Origin: Polyangium sp. y55x31
GTDB lineage: Bacteria; Myxococcota_A; Polyangia; Polyangiales; Polyangiaceae
Length of the DNA stretch: 64,000 nucleotides
Reading direction: 5' to 3'
Assembly: GCF_029946505.1 (NCBI RefSeq)
Contig: NZ_JARZHG010000033.1
Coordinates: 62,001 to 126,000 of the forward strand
The notes under the pieces were generated by a model, which worked only from the letters and a program-made list of their open reading frames with translations, did no database searches and was not told the origin of the DNA. Made by a program: the position numbers and the translations under genes. This document shows positions 15,841-24,594 of the stretch, one piece after another; the stretch's first letter is position 1; each line of letters opens with the position of its first letter.

Positions 15841-16997
15841 CGCGCCTCCTGCCCCGGCGCCGGCGCCGCGCCCGCAGGGCTCGCCGGCCCCTCGCCCACG
15901 ATGGTCACCTTCGCGCCCGGCTGAACACGCAATTGCCCATCCGTGACCACGCGCTCGCCGCCCGAGAGCCCCGATTGCACGATGATCCGACCACCGGCGA
16001 CACGTTCGCCCGGCTGCACGGGCCGCATCTCTGCGGTCTCGTCCGCGCCGACCACGAAGACGAACGTGCCCGAAGGCCCCGTTTGCAAGGCCTCCGACGG
16101 AATGACCACCGCGCCCTCCTGCACGCCGAGGCGCACGGTCGCCTGCACGAATTGCCCCGGCCAGAGGGTTTTCGACGTATTCTCGAACGTCGCCCGCAGG
16201 CGCAAGGTCCCCGTCGCACGATCAATCGTGCTGTCGATGAACGAAAGCGTACCGTGCTCGCCATTGCTCGGAGCCCCCGCGTCGCCCGACGGCGCCGCCG
16301 CCGCGGAGACGGGCAGCGGCCCGGACGAGCTCGACATTGCATGCTGCAAGGTCGGCACACTCGCCTCGGGAATGGCGAACGAGACGAACGCAGGCGCGAG
16401 CCGGACGATCTCGACGAGCACGGTCTCGTTCGCCCGCACGAGGTTGCCCTCGCGCACGAGAATGCTTCCCGTTCGTCCAGCGATCGGGGCGCGAATCGTC
16501 GTGTATTCGAGGTCGAGCCGCCGCGCGACCGTGGCCGCCTGAAATGCATCGACCGCCGCCGCCGCAGCCCGCGCCTCGGCGCGCCGGAGCTCGGCGTCCT
16601 GCCGGGTCGCCACGCCCGCCTTCGCAAGCTCCTCGTATCGCGCAGCCTCCGCCGCCGCATTCGCCGCCTGCGTGCGGCTCCGCTCCAGATTCGACTCCGC
16701 CTCGCGCAACGCGACCTCGAAGGGCCGTTTGTCGAGGAGGAACAGCACGTCCCCCACGGCCACGTCCGCGCCCTCCTGAAATTTCACGGCCGTGACGAGC
16801 CCAGTCACCCGCGGCCGCAGCGAGACGCGCGCAGACGGCTCGACCGTGCCAATGGCAGAGAGCTCGATGGGCACGGTCGCCACTTCGGAAAATGCCACGC
16901 GAACAGGCGCCTTCGGCGGCTCGGCAGGCCCCTTCCGCTCACCCGAGCAAGCAGGGCCGAGGAGGACGACCGCAAGGACGAGCAGGAACGCTCGCAT
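15837..16997 (-). CDS. RND periplasmic adaptor (membrane fusion) lipoprotein, MdtA/AcrA-like
   Basis: 386 aa from the ATG at 16997; an upstream in-frame start at 17042 is possible but adds a poorer signal. The lipobox GPAC gives Cys17. Lipoyl half-motifs flank an alpha-hairpin (about residues 85-150, Ala/Glu-rich heptads): GLVTAVKFQEGADVAVGDVL before and YTTIRAPIAGRTGSILVREG after. A beta-barrel and membrane-proximal domain follow (LWPGQFVQATVRLG; AVVIPSEALQTG). It bridges the RND pump to an outer-membrane channel. It is co-transcribed and translationally coupled with the pump. A TATGCC hexamer lies 6 nt before the chosen ATG. Confidence 0.93.
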   Translation of the reverse strand: MRAFLLVLAVVLLGPACSGERKGPAEPPKAPVRVAFSEVATVPIELSAIGTVEPSARVSLRPRVTGLVTAVKFQEGADVAVGDVLFLLDKRPFEVALREAESNLERSRTQAANAAAEAARYEELAKAGVATRQDAELRRAEARAAAAAVDAFQAATVARRLDLEYTTIRAPIAGRTGSILVREGNLVRANETVLVEIVRLAPAFVSFAIPEASVPTLQHAMSSSSGPLPVSAAAAPSGDAGAPSNGEHGTLSFIDSTIDRATGTLRLRATFENTSKTLWPGQFVQATVRLGVQEGAVVIPSEALQTGPSGTFVFVVGADETAEMRPVQPGERVAGGRIIVQSGLSGGERVVTDGQLRVQPGAKVTIVGEGPASPAGAAPAPGQEAR

Positions 16998-17114
16998 TCG
17001 CACGGCATACGCGCGGAGATGGAGGGAGATCACGGCTCGCACGGAGTCCGATGCCGCGCCGGACGGTTCGGATGCGCGGACGGGCGAGCGCGTCGGGGCG
17101 CTCTGCGCGAAACC

Positions 17115-17969
17115 TCACCGAACCATCGAGAGATACCTTGCCGCGCGCCTGTCCCCTGCGTCTGCGCAGGCCAGGAGCAGGCGGCGCGCGTCGAGCTTGC
17201 GGCCTGCGAAATGTGAGACGAGTGCGCGTGCGAAGAGGATGCTCGGATCGGATGGTTCGGACGCGTCGCCGAGCCAATCGTGCCAGGCGAGTGCTAGATC
17301 CCAGAAGCCTTCGGCGTAGACCTCGGGCTCGTCCTCGCAGATGAGCAGGCTTTCGAGATCGTGCTCCACTGCGTGGCAAAGGACCGAGAGGCCCATGAAT
17401 GGGAGATACTCGATCTTGCCGCGCAGCGACGACCATTGCGGCCCGAGTGCTCCTGGGCCCTTGCCTGCTGCTTCTCGGAGCATGCTCATGTCGAGCCGCT
17501 TCGTGCGCGGGAGCGACTCGTTGACGAACAGCAGCATCTTGGGCCAGTCGGCCTGCGGCAGACGGTAGCCGGATTTACCTGCGAGCGTGAGCTCGAGGAG
17601 TGGGCGCTCTGACGTGGCGTCGATGCGCTCGAGGATCGCGACCACGTTCTCCGCCATGGCGTCTTGCACGAATTCGAGCGGGACGTGGTGTGGATCGTCG
17701 ACGCGGAGGAAGTCGCCGTCGAGCTTGCGCAGCAGCGCGCCGAGCTCGCCTTGCCGGCTTGCTTTGCCGCGCTCGACGAGATCGCGCCCGAGAGCGAGGC
17801 AGCTCCATGCGATCGGCGTGTCGTCCCCGGGGACGAGACCTACGAGCTCGGGCACGACGAGCGACATCCCCGCGCCGGAGACGGCTGCGAGGTAGAGCAG
17901 GTTCACGGGCTGCTCGTCCTCCACGTACGTGTAGGAAAAACCCTTTTGTCCTCGGACGGTTCGTCCCAT
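17115..17969 (-). CDS. Hypothetical cytoplasmic protein, unrecognised family
   Basis: 284 aa with no signal peptide or membrane helix. It is acidic to neutral and mostly helical in character (RALVSHFAGRKLDARRLLLA near the C-terminus). The N-terminus begins MGRTVRGQKGFSYTYVEDEQ. I see no catalytic motif. The architecture (about 280 aa, all-helical, stand-alone) would fit an immunity-type protein, but there is no adjacent toxin and I cannot support that. It is 117 bp upstream of the RND adaptor gene on the same strand and may be independently transcribed. Confidence 0.65.
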   Translation of the reverse strand: MGRTVRGQKGFSYTYVEDEQPVNLLYLAAVSGAGMSLVVPELVGLVPGDDTPIAWSCLALGRDLVERGKASRQGELGALLRKLDGDFLRVDDPHHVPLEFVQDAMAENVVAILERIDATSERPLLELTLAGKSGYRLPQADWPKMLLFVNESLPRTKRLDMSMLREAAGKGPGALGPQWSSLRGKIEYLPFMGLSVLCHAVEHDLESLLICEDEPEVYAEGFWDLALAWHDWLGDASEPSDPSILFARALVSHFAGRKLDARRLLLACADAGDRRAARYLSMVR

Positions 17970-18049
17970 CGATGGTTTGCTCGGGGGGGCGCGGGATGGC
18001 GCGGCAGCATGCAGCGTCGGGTGAAGAGGGCGCCCTCGTCAAGCCTAAG

Positions 18050-18682
18050 TCACGACCGCTCCGCGCGCTGGGCCCATTTTTTGCGGAAATGGAAACCCGC
18101 CGCGATCGCTGCGGTGACGATCGTCAGGGGCACGGCGTGCGCGACGACCTCCTGCCGGAGCGCGGCGATCCAGCCGAGGAGCGCCTCGCCGAAGAAGCGG
18201 CAGAGGCCGACCCAGAGGGTCTGCGCGATGACGATCGCGGGCACGAGCAGGCGCGCCGGGGCGGCGAACGCGCCTGCGAGGGTGCTGGCGATGGGGCCCG
18301 GGATGACAAGCACGAAGAGGGGCGCGCTCATCCGCACTGGCTTCACGAGACGCTCGACGCGCCCCTCGGAGGCGATGCCCCGTGCGACGAGCCAGCGCAG
18401 GGCGCGTGTTCCCTCGGAGCGCCCGAACAGGTATGCGAGCAGGCATTGCCCGGCGCAGATCGGCAATGCGACGGCCCAGTACACGATCGGCGAGGAGACC
18501 CCCGCGACGAGCACGAGATGGGCGGGGACCGGGGAGAGCGCGAGCAGCGCGAGCGGCGCGTGCGCGAACAGCACCGGCGACAGGGCGGCCCCGACGATGC
18601 GGCTGCCCATGATCAGCACGAAAGCCGTGGCCAGGTACGGCCGGCGCGTCGCGCGTATGTCGTTCCCCGGGCCCTCGCTCAT
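18050..18682 (-). CDS. Polytopic membrane protein, possibly DedA/VTT-like
   Basis: 210 aa with about five hydrophobic segments and a basic C-terminus (FRKKWAQRAERS). The segment PGPIASTLAGAFAAPARLLV followed by a long amphipathic helix recalls VTT/DedA proteins, but the diagnostic acidic and arginine residues are not clear, so this is tentative. The ATG immediately follows the stop of the 1026-aa TPR gene (no gap), so translation is coupled and the two products may act together at the inner membrane. Confidence 0.6.
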   Translation of the reverse strand: MSEGPGNDIRATRRPYLATAFVLIMGSRIVGAALSPVLFAHAPLALLALSPVPAHLVLVAGVSSPIVYWAVALPICAGQCLLAYLFGRSEGTRALRWLVARGIASEGRVERLVKPVRMSAPLFVLVIPGPIASTLAGAFAAPARLLVPAIVIAQTLWVGLCRFFGEALLGWIAALRQEVVAHAVPLTIVTAAIAAGFHFRKKWAQRAERS

Positions 18683-21600
18683 TCAATCGTCCTCGTCGTC
18701 GCCCTCGTCTTCGTCGTCGTACCCGTCTTCGTCGCTCTCGCCCTCGTCGTCCTCGCCGGAATTGTCGTACTCGGAATCGTCGTATCCGGAATCGTCGTCC
18801 TCGTCGCCGTAACCGAGACGCCGATTCATCTCGCTGTCAAGGTATGGATTGCCGAATGGGTCGCGCTCCCAGGGCGGCGGCTCGTCGCTCTTCGCCGGCG
18901 AGGGCTTGCCCTGCTCTTTCTGTGACCCTTTGTTCTCGACGGAAGCGCCGACCGAGGCGATGGCGAGCTCTTGCAGGTCGTGCAACGTCTCGTCGAGCGT
19001 GCGCCCGCCGGCCTCGGCCGTTTGCAGCGCCATGATCGTGACCACGATGTTCGTGCCCTGGGTCGTGGCGATTTCCTGGACGAACCCGGAGAGCGCCTCG
19101 GTCGCGCCAGCGACGCGCGCCACCGCGGGCGGAGGCGGCTCGCCCCGCAATGCGTCCTTGAGGCGCGCCAGGATGAAATCGTCGCCGAAGCCGGCGTCGC
19201 GCAGCGCCTCCAGCCCGGCACGAATGCGCGACCAGCGGACACGCGATTCGATGACCTCCGGCGGCTCCTTGGGCAGGACCGCGTCGGCCAGGGCCGCGAG
19301 GGTCTCGAGCGCCCCGGGGGCCCCCTGCTCCGCGAGCGCTTGCAAGGTCTGCGCGATGGAGCTCCGGAGATTCGGGTTGATTCGCGTGCCGAGATGCGCT
19401 GCCTCTGCGACCGCGCCCCGCGCCGCCTCGATCGCGGGCTCGTACTCGCCGCCCCGCGCGTGCGTCAGGAGCAGGTTCCCGCATACCGTGAGCAGATCCG
19501 CGCGCGCCTCGACGAGCGAGTCGTCGTCGGCTGCGCGCCCCTCGGCCTGGAATCCGGCGATCACCTTTTCGAGGATGGATCGTGCCCGGCGGAGACGCTC
19601 GATTCCCTCGTCCCTCCGGCCCGCGCCGAGCGAGAGGCCGGACATGTCGCCCCAGCTCTTCGCCGCCATCGCGCTCTCGACGCCGTCGTGTTTCTCGCGG
19701 AGCGCGAGCGCCTTGCCATAATAGAGCTCGGCCCCCGCGCCGTCCCCGGTCATCCCGAGGGCGCTTCCGAGGTGATGATAGGCCTCCCCGGCCTCACGCG
19801 AGTCGGCGTCGATTCGCTCGCGAATGGCGACGGCGCGGCGGAGCGCCGTCGCGCCTTGCTGCGGATCACCACCCCAGGTGGCGGCGAACCCGAGGTTTTC
19901 GAGGCACGTCGCAATGCCCGGATCCTCGGGCGGGAGCGCTTTTTCGGCCTTGCGCAGGGCCTCGCGTCCGGCCGCGATCGCCTCCTCGTACCGCCCGAGG
20001 AACGAGAGGCCCTTGGCGCGATCGGCGAGCGTCTTCCAATCGAACGGCGAGCTCTCCGGCGGCAGCTCGTACGTCTTCGTGAGGATCCCCTCGAAGCGCG
20101 GGTCCTCGCGGATCGAATCGAAATAATCGTCTTCGCGCGCCTTCTCGATCCACTTCTCGTCTTTTTCGACGGCGATGGCGAGATCCCGCAGCGCGCCCTC
20201 GTGCTCGCCGGAGATCGCGCGCTCGCAGGCGCGATTGAACCACAGGACGTCGTAGCTGCCGCCGAGCAGCACCTGCCCGTCCTTGTCGACACGCGCGATC
20301 GCCTCGGTGTACGCCGCGATCGCGTCCGCGTGGCGCTTCATCGACGTGAGGATGAAGCCCTTGTCCATCCACGCGAGGGCCGTGTCTTTGGCCGCGATCG
20401 CGCGCTCGGCGGCGCGCAGGGCGCCCTCGTAATCACCGCGCTTCTGCAGGATCCGGATGTGCTCGCGGATGAGATCCTTCGGCCTGCGCGCCTGGTACGC
20501 GAGGATCCCCTCGGCCCACGTGTCGAACGAGGCGATCTCGGGCGGAGGCGGCTCGGCCTTTCCTTCCGCCGCAAGCTCGCGCTGGGCCATGGCCGCCGCG
20601 AGCGCCTCGGCGTCCGCGAGCGCCTCGTCCCCCGTGTCGTCGGAGCCGTGCAGATATGCGAGAAGCGCGAGCGGCGTGATCGCGCCGGGCAAGAGCTCCC
20701 GGAGCTTTTTCGCGAGGGGCCGGCCTTCGGGACCATTGCGCAGCGAGATCGCCCGGAAGAGGAGCCGCTCGGCCTCCAGGTTTTTTACGTGCGCGTCCAT
20801 GGCGTCGAGGGCGCGATCGCAGGCCGCCGTGTAATCGTCGTTCAAGCGGTCCCGGATGATCCAGAGGACCGGGTGCAGGTCCTCCCGGGCCGGCAGATCC
20901 TCGCGCGCGGCGAGCGTCGGCTCGATCTCGGCCCGCACCACGGCCGCGAGGCCCTCCTGGCCCCGCGAGCGCTCGATCTCCGAGACGAGCAGCGCCGCGA
21001 AATACGCCTTCCAGACGCGCCCCGTCGCCGCCATTGCCTTCGCCCACGCAGCCGCGGCTTCGAGCTCGTAGAGCGGCATCTCCTTCCACAGGAGCCGCGC
21101 CGCTGCGACCTCCACGCGGCGCCATTTCTTCTCCGTCAGGTCCCGCCGGACCGCGTCGCGCAGGTAATCCTCGTTGTCCGTGGCGAGATCGTCGATGTAA
21201 TCGCCGCGCACGGCCCTGACGGCGAGCTCGTGGAGCTCCCGCGCCCATGGTTCCATGTCCTCGGGCACGGGCCCGCCCGCGAGCATCTCACCGAGCGTCT
21301 GCTCGAGCGACGCGTCCGACAGCGTCACGACCGATTTGTGCGCCATCCAGCGGACGGCCTCCTCGGAATCACGCAGCCTCGCCGCGAGGACGGCGCGAAT
21401 GCCGTCGGGCAGGTTCGGCGCGAGCGCCACGACGGCCTCGCAAAGCGTGGCGATCTTCTCCTCGGGCGTCTTCGCGTCCCGGGCCCGCGCCGCGAGCTCG
21501 TCGGCGGTGCGACGCACGACCGAGGATTCGAGCCACGCAGGCATCGGCTTTCCGCTCTTCCAATCGATGAGCCGGACGCCGAGGAGCGCGGAATCGACGA

Positions 21601-21763
21601 GCAGCATGTACCGCCCCTCGCCCATGTCGACGCTGAAGAACGGCGCCGCGTCTCCCCGGCGCGGCGCGCGCCGGACGACCTGAAAACCCTCGCGGGCCAC
21701 GCCCTCGAAGATCGAGCGCAGCGAGACGTCCTCGCGCAGAAAATACACGACTTGTTCGCTCAT
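18683..21763 (-). CDS. Large HEAT/TPR-repeat protein with acidic C-terminal tail
   Basis: 1026 aa from the ATG at 21763. The N-terminal 90 residues form a beta-like domain (SEQVVYFLREDVSLRSIF). HEAT-like helices follow (about 95-200), then a long helical region containing TPRs: ALRAAERAIAAKDTALAWMD, GRYEEAIAAGREALRKAEKA, and ATALRRAVAIRERIDADSRE of the Nephrocystin/kinesin-light-chain TPR type. The last 55 residues are almost entirely Asp/Glu/Gly/Ser/Tyr. No signal peptide, so it is presumably a cytoplasmic scaffold. It starts 14 bp after the 388-aa gene and abuts the membrane-protein gene. The acidic tail could bind a basic partner or cations. Confidence 0.8.
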   Translation of the reverse strand: MSEQVVYFLREDVSLRSIFEGVAREGFQVVRRAPRRGDAAPFFSVDMGEGRYMLLVDSALLGVRLIDWKSGKPMPAWLESSVVRRTADELAARARDAKTPEEKIATLCEAVVALAPNLPDGIRAVLAARLRDSEEAVRWMAHKSVVTLSDASLEQTLGEMLAGGPVPEDMEPWARELHELAVRAVRGDYIDDLATDNEDYLRDAVRRDLTEKKWRRVEVAAARLLWKEMPLYELEAAAAWAKAMAATGRVWKAYFAALLVSEIERSRGQEGLAAVVRAEIEPTLAAREDLPAREDLHPVLWIIRDRLNDDYTAACDRALDAMDAHVKNLEAERLLFRAISLRNGPEGRPLAKKLRELLPGAITPLALLAYLHGSDDTGDEALADAEALAAAMAQRELAAEGKAEPPPPEIASFDTWAEGILAYQARRPKDLIREHIRILQKRGDYEGALRAAERAIAAKDTALAWMDKGFILTSMKRHADAIAAYTEAIARVDKDGQVLLGGSYDVLWFNRACERAISGEHEGALRDLAIAVEKDEKWIEKAREDDYFDSIREDPRFEGILTKTYELPPESSPFDWKTLADRAKGLSFLGRYEEAIAAGREALRKAEKALPPEDPGIATCLENLGFAATWGGDPQQGATALRRAVAIRERIDADSREAGEAYHHLGSALGMTGDGAGAELYYGKALALREKHDGVESAMAAKSWGDMSGLSLGAGRRDEGIERLRRARSILEKVIAGFQAEGRAADDDSLVEARADLLTVCGNLLLTHARGGEYEPAIEAARGAVAEAAHLGTRINPNLRSSIAQTLQALAEQGAPGALETLAALADAVLPKEPPEVIESRVRWSRIRAGLEALRDAGFGDDFILARLKDALRGEPPPPAVARVAGATEALSGFVQEIATTQGTNIVVTIMALQTAEAGGRTLDETLHDLQELAIASVGASVENKGSQKEQGKPSPAKSDEPPPWERDPFGNPYLDSEMNRRLGYGDEDDDSGYDDSEYDNSGEDDEGESDEDGYDDEDEGDDEDD

Positions 21764-21777
21764 GGTTTCCTCGAAGC

Positions 21778-22944
21778 TCAGGGGCGGAGGGCGTTCTTCA
21801 AGGTCTGCACGTTGCTTTCGTCCGTCTCGCGAAGCAGCGCCTCGTGGAGGAATCGCTTGTGCCGCGCGACGGAAGCGACATGGTAGCCGAGGCTCCGCTG
21901 CCGCGGATCGTCGCGGCCGCCGAGCTCGGCGAGCAGGGTCCGCACGGCGGCGCCGTCGTCTCCCATCACCGCGAGGCAGCCCATCGCGTGATAGCCGAGC
22001 GACGACACCTCCTCGGGGTCCCGGACGAATTCGAGGAGCGCATCCGCCTGATAGCCACGACAACGCGCCACGACCGCGAGCGCATCGACGGGCATGTCCG
22101 AGGGCAAACCCTTGGGCAAACCCGGCAGGAGCTGCGTGAGCAGCGGTAGGATGCTCTCGTGCGCGACGGGGGTATAACGCACCTCGAGCACGCAGAATTG
22201 TTCCATCGAACTGACCGAGAGCGCGGCACCGAGGCGGCGCGATCGCATCGTGATGCTCGGCACGGCCCCCTCGGCCTGCGCCATGTTCTCGGCCATTCGA
22301 TACCCGGCCCCGATGAGCGCGATTCCCGTGGGGCGATCCGGCCACGGATCCTCGGAAAAACGTGTTCCCCAGGGCAGACTGTCGGTCATGGGCATGCCCT
22401 GGAAGAAACGCACGATCGTGTCGAAATCGGCGCCCATCCCCGTCTCGGTGCCGATGAAGATCCGGACGCTCCGGGACAAACCGACGACGGACGGCAATGG
22501 ATCCTGCGTCTCGGGCCACGCGTACGGCGCAAACGCCGCGGCGAGCGAATCGGCCGTCGTGCCCGCGGGGATCCAGAGTGGCGGCGGCGCGCTCTCGTGC
22601 AGCGCGATCCAGAGCTGATCCGGCCGCGCGGGGTCCGCGAACAACATGGGATTGTGGATCTTCCGCATCCAGCGATCCGCGCGCAGATCCCCGCGCGTCG
22701 CCAGCGGGACGACGCCTTCGAGCATCTCGACGCAAGCCTCGTGCGCCTCCGGGGGCATCCACGCGCCGAGCGGCGCCTCGCTCTCCTCCGCGCTCCGGAT
22801 CCGCTCGGACGCCTCGCGGCTCTGCTGCTCGCTCAGCCACACCCAGCCCGATTTGCCGGGTTGCCCCGAATCCCCTGCAGTCTCCGCGAAGAGCGCGTCG
22901 AGGAAAGGTTTTTGATCCTTCCACCAGTGCGAGGGTAGACCCAT
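21778..22944 (-). CDS. Hypothetical protein with C-terminal HEAT-like repeats
   Basis: 388 aa from the ATG at 22944; an ATG at 22980 would add 12 residues. There is no signal sequence. The N-terminal part is Trp-rich (SHWWKDQKPFLDALF). The middle has a beta-rich domain (about 110-260). The C-terminal 130 residues resemble HEAT repeats (HESILPLLTQLLPGLPKG; SSLGYHAMGCLAVMGDDGAA). It is first in a three-gene leftward operon with the TPR and membrane-protein genes. Function unknown. Confidence 0.65.
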   Translation of the reverse strand: MGLPSHWWKDQKPFLDALFAETAGDSGQPGKSGWVWLSEQQSREASERIRSAEESEAPLGAWMPPEAHEACVEMLEGVVPLATRGDLRADRWMRKIHNPMLFADPARPDQLWIALHESAPPPLWIPAGTTADSLAAAFAPYAWPETQDPLPSVVGLSRSVRIFIGTETGMGADFDTIVRFFQGMPMTDSLPWGTRFSEDPWPDRPTGIALIGAGYRMAENMAQAEGAVPSITMRSRRLGAALSVSSMEQFCVLEVRYTPVAHESILPLLTQLLPGLPKGLPSDMPVDALAVVARCRGYQADALLEFVRDPEEVSSLGYHAMGCLAVMGDDGAAVRTLLAELGGRDDPRQRSLGYHVASVARHKRFLHEALLRETDESNVQTLKNALRP

Positions 22945-23036
22945 GCCCGGGACGCTCGCACGACCTCGACGCGAGGACAACGGGAAAGCAGCCCTTCCCG
23001 CGTCCGCGCCTTCGTTTTACGAGGATGCCGGGTTCG

Positions 23037-23555
23037 TCAGCCGAGGCTGCCCAAAGCCCAGCGCTCGGCCGACTCGACGTCGGGGAACATGCGGTACGGA
23101 TAGGGCGGCGTCGTCATCCAGAAGATCGCCGTGAGCGCGCCTTTCGGGAAGGACGCGTCGACGACGAAGGCGCAGGAGGCACAGCGCCGATAGACGTCGA
23201 GGTTCTGGGCGAGGTGGTCCGCCATCGTCTTGCGTTGCTTGGGCGAGAGCTCCTTCGTCCCGCGGTAATCGTGCAAGAGCGCGAACTTCCCGGCCCGGCT
23301 GCGGAGGACGAGGGCGAGGTTCTTCACGAACTGCTCGGTTTGCGCCTCGTTCGCGCGTGGGTGATTGACCAGGACGACGAGCGGCCAGCGCGACACGTCG
23401 AGCACCCCCCCCTCGAGTACGCCCTGACCTCCCGAAAGCGAGGCGAGACGGCCCGTGTCGCGCGGAGCCGAAAGGCCTCCCGGAGGAGGAGCCACCGAAG
23501 CACGACCGCTGCTCGGCGGTGCCGGAGGTGGCGTGGACTTGAGGATGAACGACAT
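23037..23555 (-). CDS. STAS/SpoIIAA-like domain protein
   Basis: 172 aa. The N-terminal 50 residues are Pro/Ser/Gly-rich and disordered. From residue about 55 a single alpha/beta domain follows: SRWPLVVLVNHPRANEAQ, GKFALLHDYRGTKELS, CASCAFVVDASFPKGALTA, and the ending FPDVESAERWALGSL, which strongly recalls STAS/SEC14-like (SpoIIAA-like) proteins of delta-proteobacteria. It may be a regulatory binding module. A TATCTT hexamer ends 7 nt before the ATG with no Shine-Dalgarno sequence, so the transcript may be leaderless. Confidence 0.65.
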   Translation of the reverse strand: MSFILKSTPPPAPPSSGRASVAPPPGGLSAPRDTGRLASLSGGQGVLEGGVLDVSRWPLVVLVNHPRANEAQTEQFVKNLALVLRSRAGKFALLHDYRGTKELSPKQRKTMADHLAQNLDVYRRCASCAFVVDASFPKGALTAIFWMTTPPYPYRMFPDVESAERWALGSLG

Positions 23556-23717
23556 CGAGGCGAAGATACCACCCTTGCTGCGAAACTGCCACAGGGACGT
23601 CCTCGACGCGCCAGATCCCGAAACGGGATCACGGACATGGACGTGTCCGTGCTTCGCGCTCGTCCGTCCCTTGTCAGAGCCGCAGCGGGCCCCAGGCGCG
23701 GACGGACTCGGACGGCG

Positions 23718-24527
23718 TCACGGACCGCAGACGTACGTCAGGTTCGGGAACGAGGCCGCGCACTCCGCGTCCGATTTGCAACCGATGTAGACGCACACCC
23801 CATCCGTGCAGGCATAGTTGTCGGAATCGTACGCCGTGCCGGCCATGCCCTGCGCGCAATCGGCCGACGTCTGGCAGGTCGGCTGGCAGCTCGCGGGGAA
23901 ATCGACCACGGTTTCCCTGCAGGCGGATCCCTCGTTCGGGAACGTGGCCTCGCACTCCGCGTCCGAATGGCACCCCGTGTACTCGCAGCCGCCGTTCTTG
24001 CACACGTAGTTGTCGGCGTCGTACGCCGTTCCGGGACCGGCGGCGCTGCAATCCGCGGCGACCTGGCACCCTTCCACGCAGATCGCGGGGGAGCCGGCGA
24101 CCAGTACCCTGCAAACGTACCCGAGGTTCGGAAACGACGCCTTGCACTCGGCGTCCGATTTGCACCCCGTGTACTCGCAGGCGCCGCCGTTGCAAGCATA
24201 ATTGTCCGCGTCGTGGGCCGATCCCGTCAAGCCCTCGGCGCAATCGGCGGCGCTCTGGCAGGCCTCCACGCAATACGTGGGCATCACGAGCCCGCCCCCT
24301 CCCCCGCCCGAACCGCTGCTGCTGCTGCTGCTCCCGCCGCCGGCCCCACCCGAGCTGCTGCTGCTCCCGCCGCCCGAGCCGCCCGCGCCGGAGCCGCCGG
24401 AGCCACCCGCGCCGCCGTCGCCCGAGGAGCCCCCGGGTTTCGCGTCCGCGGAGCAGCCCCAAACGACGGTGACGAGGACGAGCGGCGATAATGAGCGCAC
24501 GAGCGACGAGACGCGGATCCGGTGCAT
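23718..24527 (-). CDS. Cys-rich lipoprotein with three tandem repeats
   Basis: 269 aa from the ATG at 24527. The lipobox VVWGC gives Cys25. A Gly/Ser linker of about 60 residues (runs of S and G) is followed by three repeats of about 58 residues, each with C-x3-C-x4-DC at its start, DADNY or DSDNY in the middle, GCKSDAEC or GCHSDAEC, and FPN with a final Cys. The DADNYxC and SDAEC clusters suggest disulfide-stabilised, perhaps calcium-binding, modules. It is probably surface-exposed. It follows the alkylation-repair gene by 67 bp on the same strand but looks functionally unrelated. Confidence 0.75.
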   Translation of the reverse strand: MHRIRVSSLVRSLSPLVLVTVVWGCSADAKPGGSSGDGGAGGSGGSGAGGSGGGSSSSSGGAGGGSSSSSSGSGGGGGGLVMPTYCVEACQSAADCAEGLTGSAHDADNYACNGGACEYTGCKSDAECKASFPNLGYVCRVLVAGSPAICVEGCQVAADCSAAGPGTAYDADNYVCKNGGCEYTGCHSDAECEATFPNEGSACRETVVDFPASCQPTCQTSADCAQGMAGTAYDSDNYACTDGVCVYIGCKSDAECAASFPNLTYVCGP

Positions 24528-24594
24528 GTCCGGATCCTGCCACGAATCGCTCACAGAATGAACGCAAAACCGCCGCGCGGGTGGATCGTCGGGG

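Noticed and set aside
12700-15924. A 1074-codon open frame on the plus strand opposite the RND pump
   Set aside because: Its translation is Arg/Glu/His-rich with no domain, as expected for the antisense of a GC-rich gene; the minus-strand frame is a complete RND transporter.
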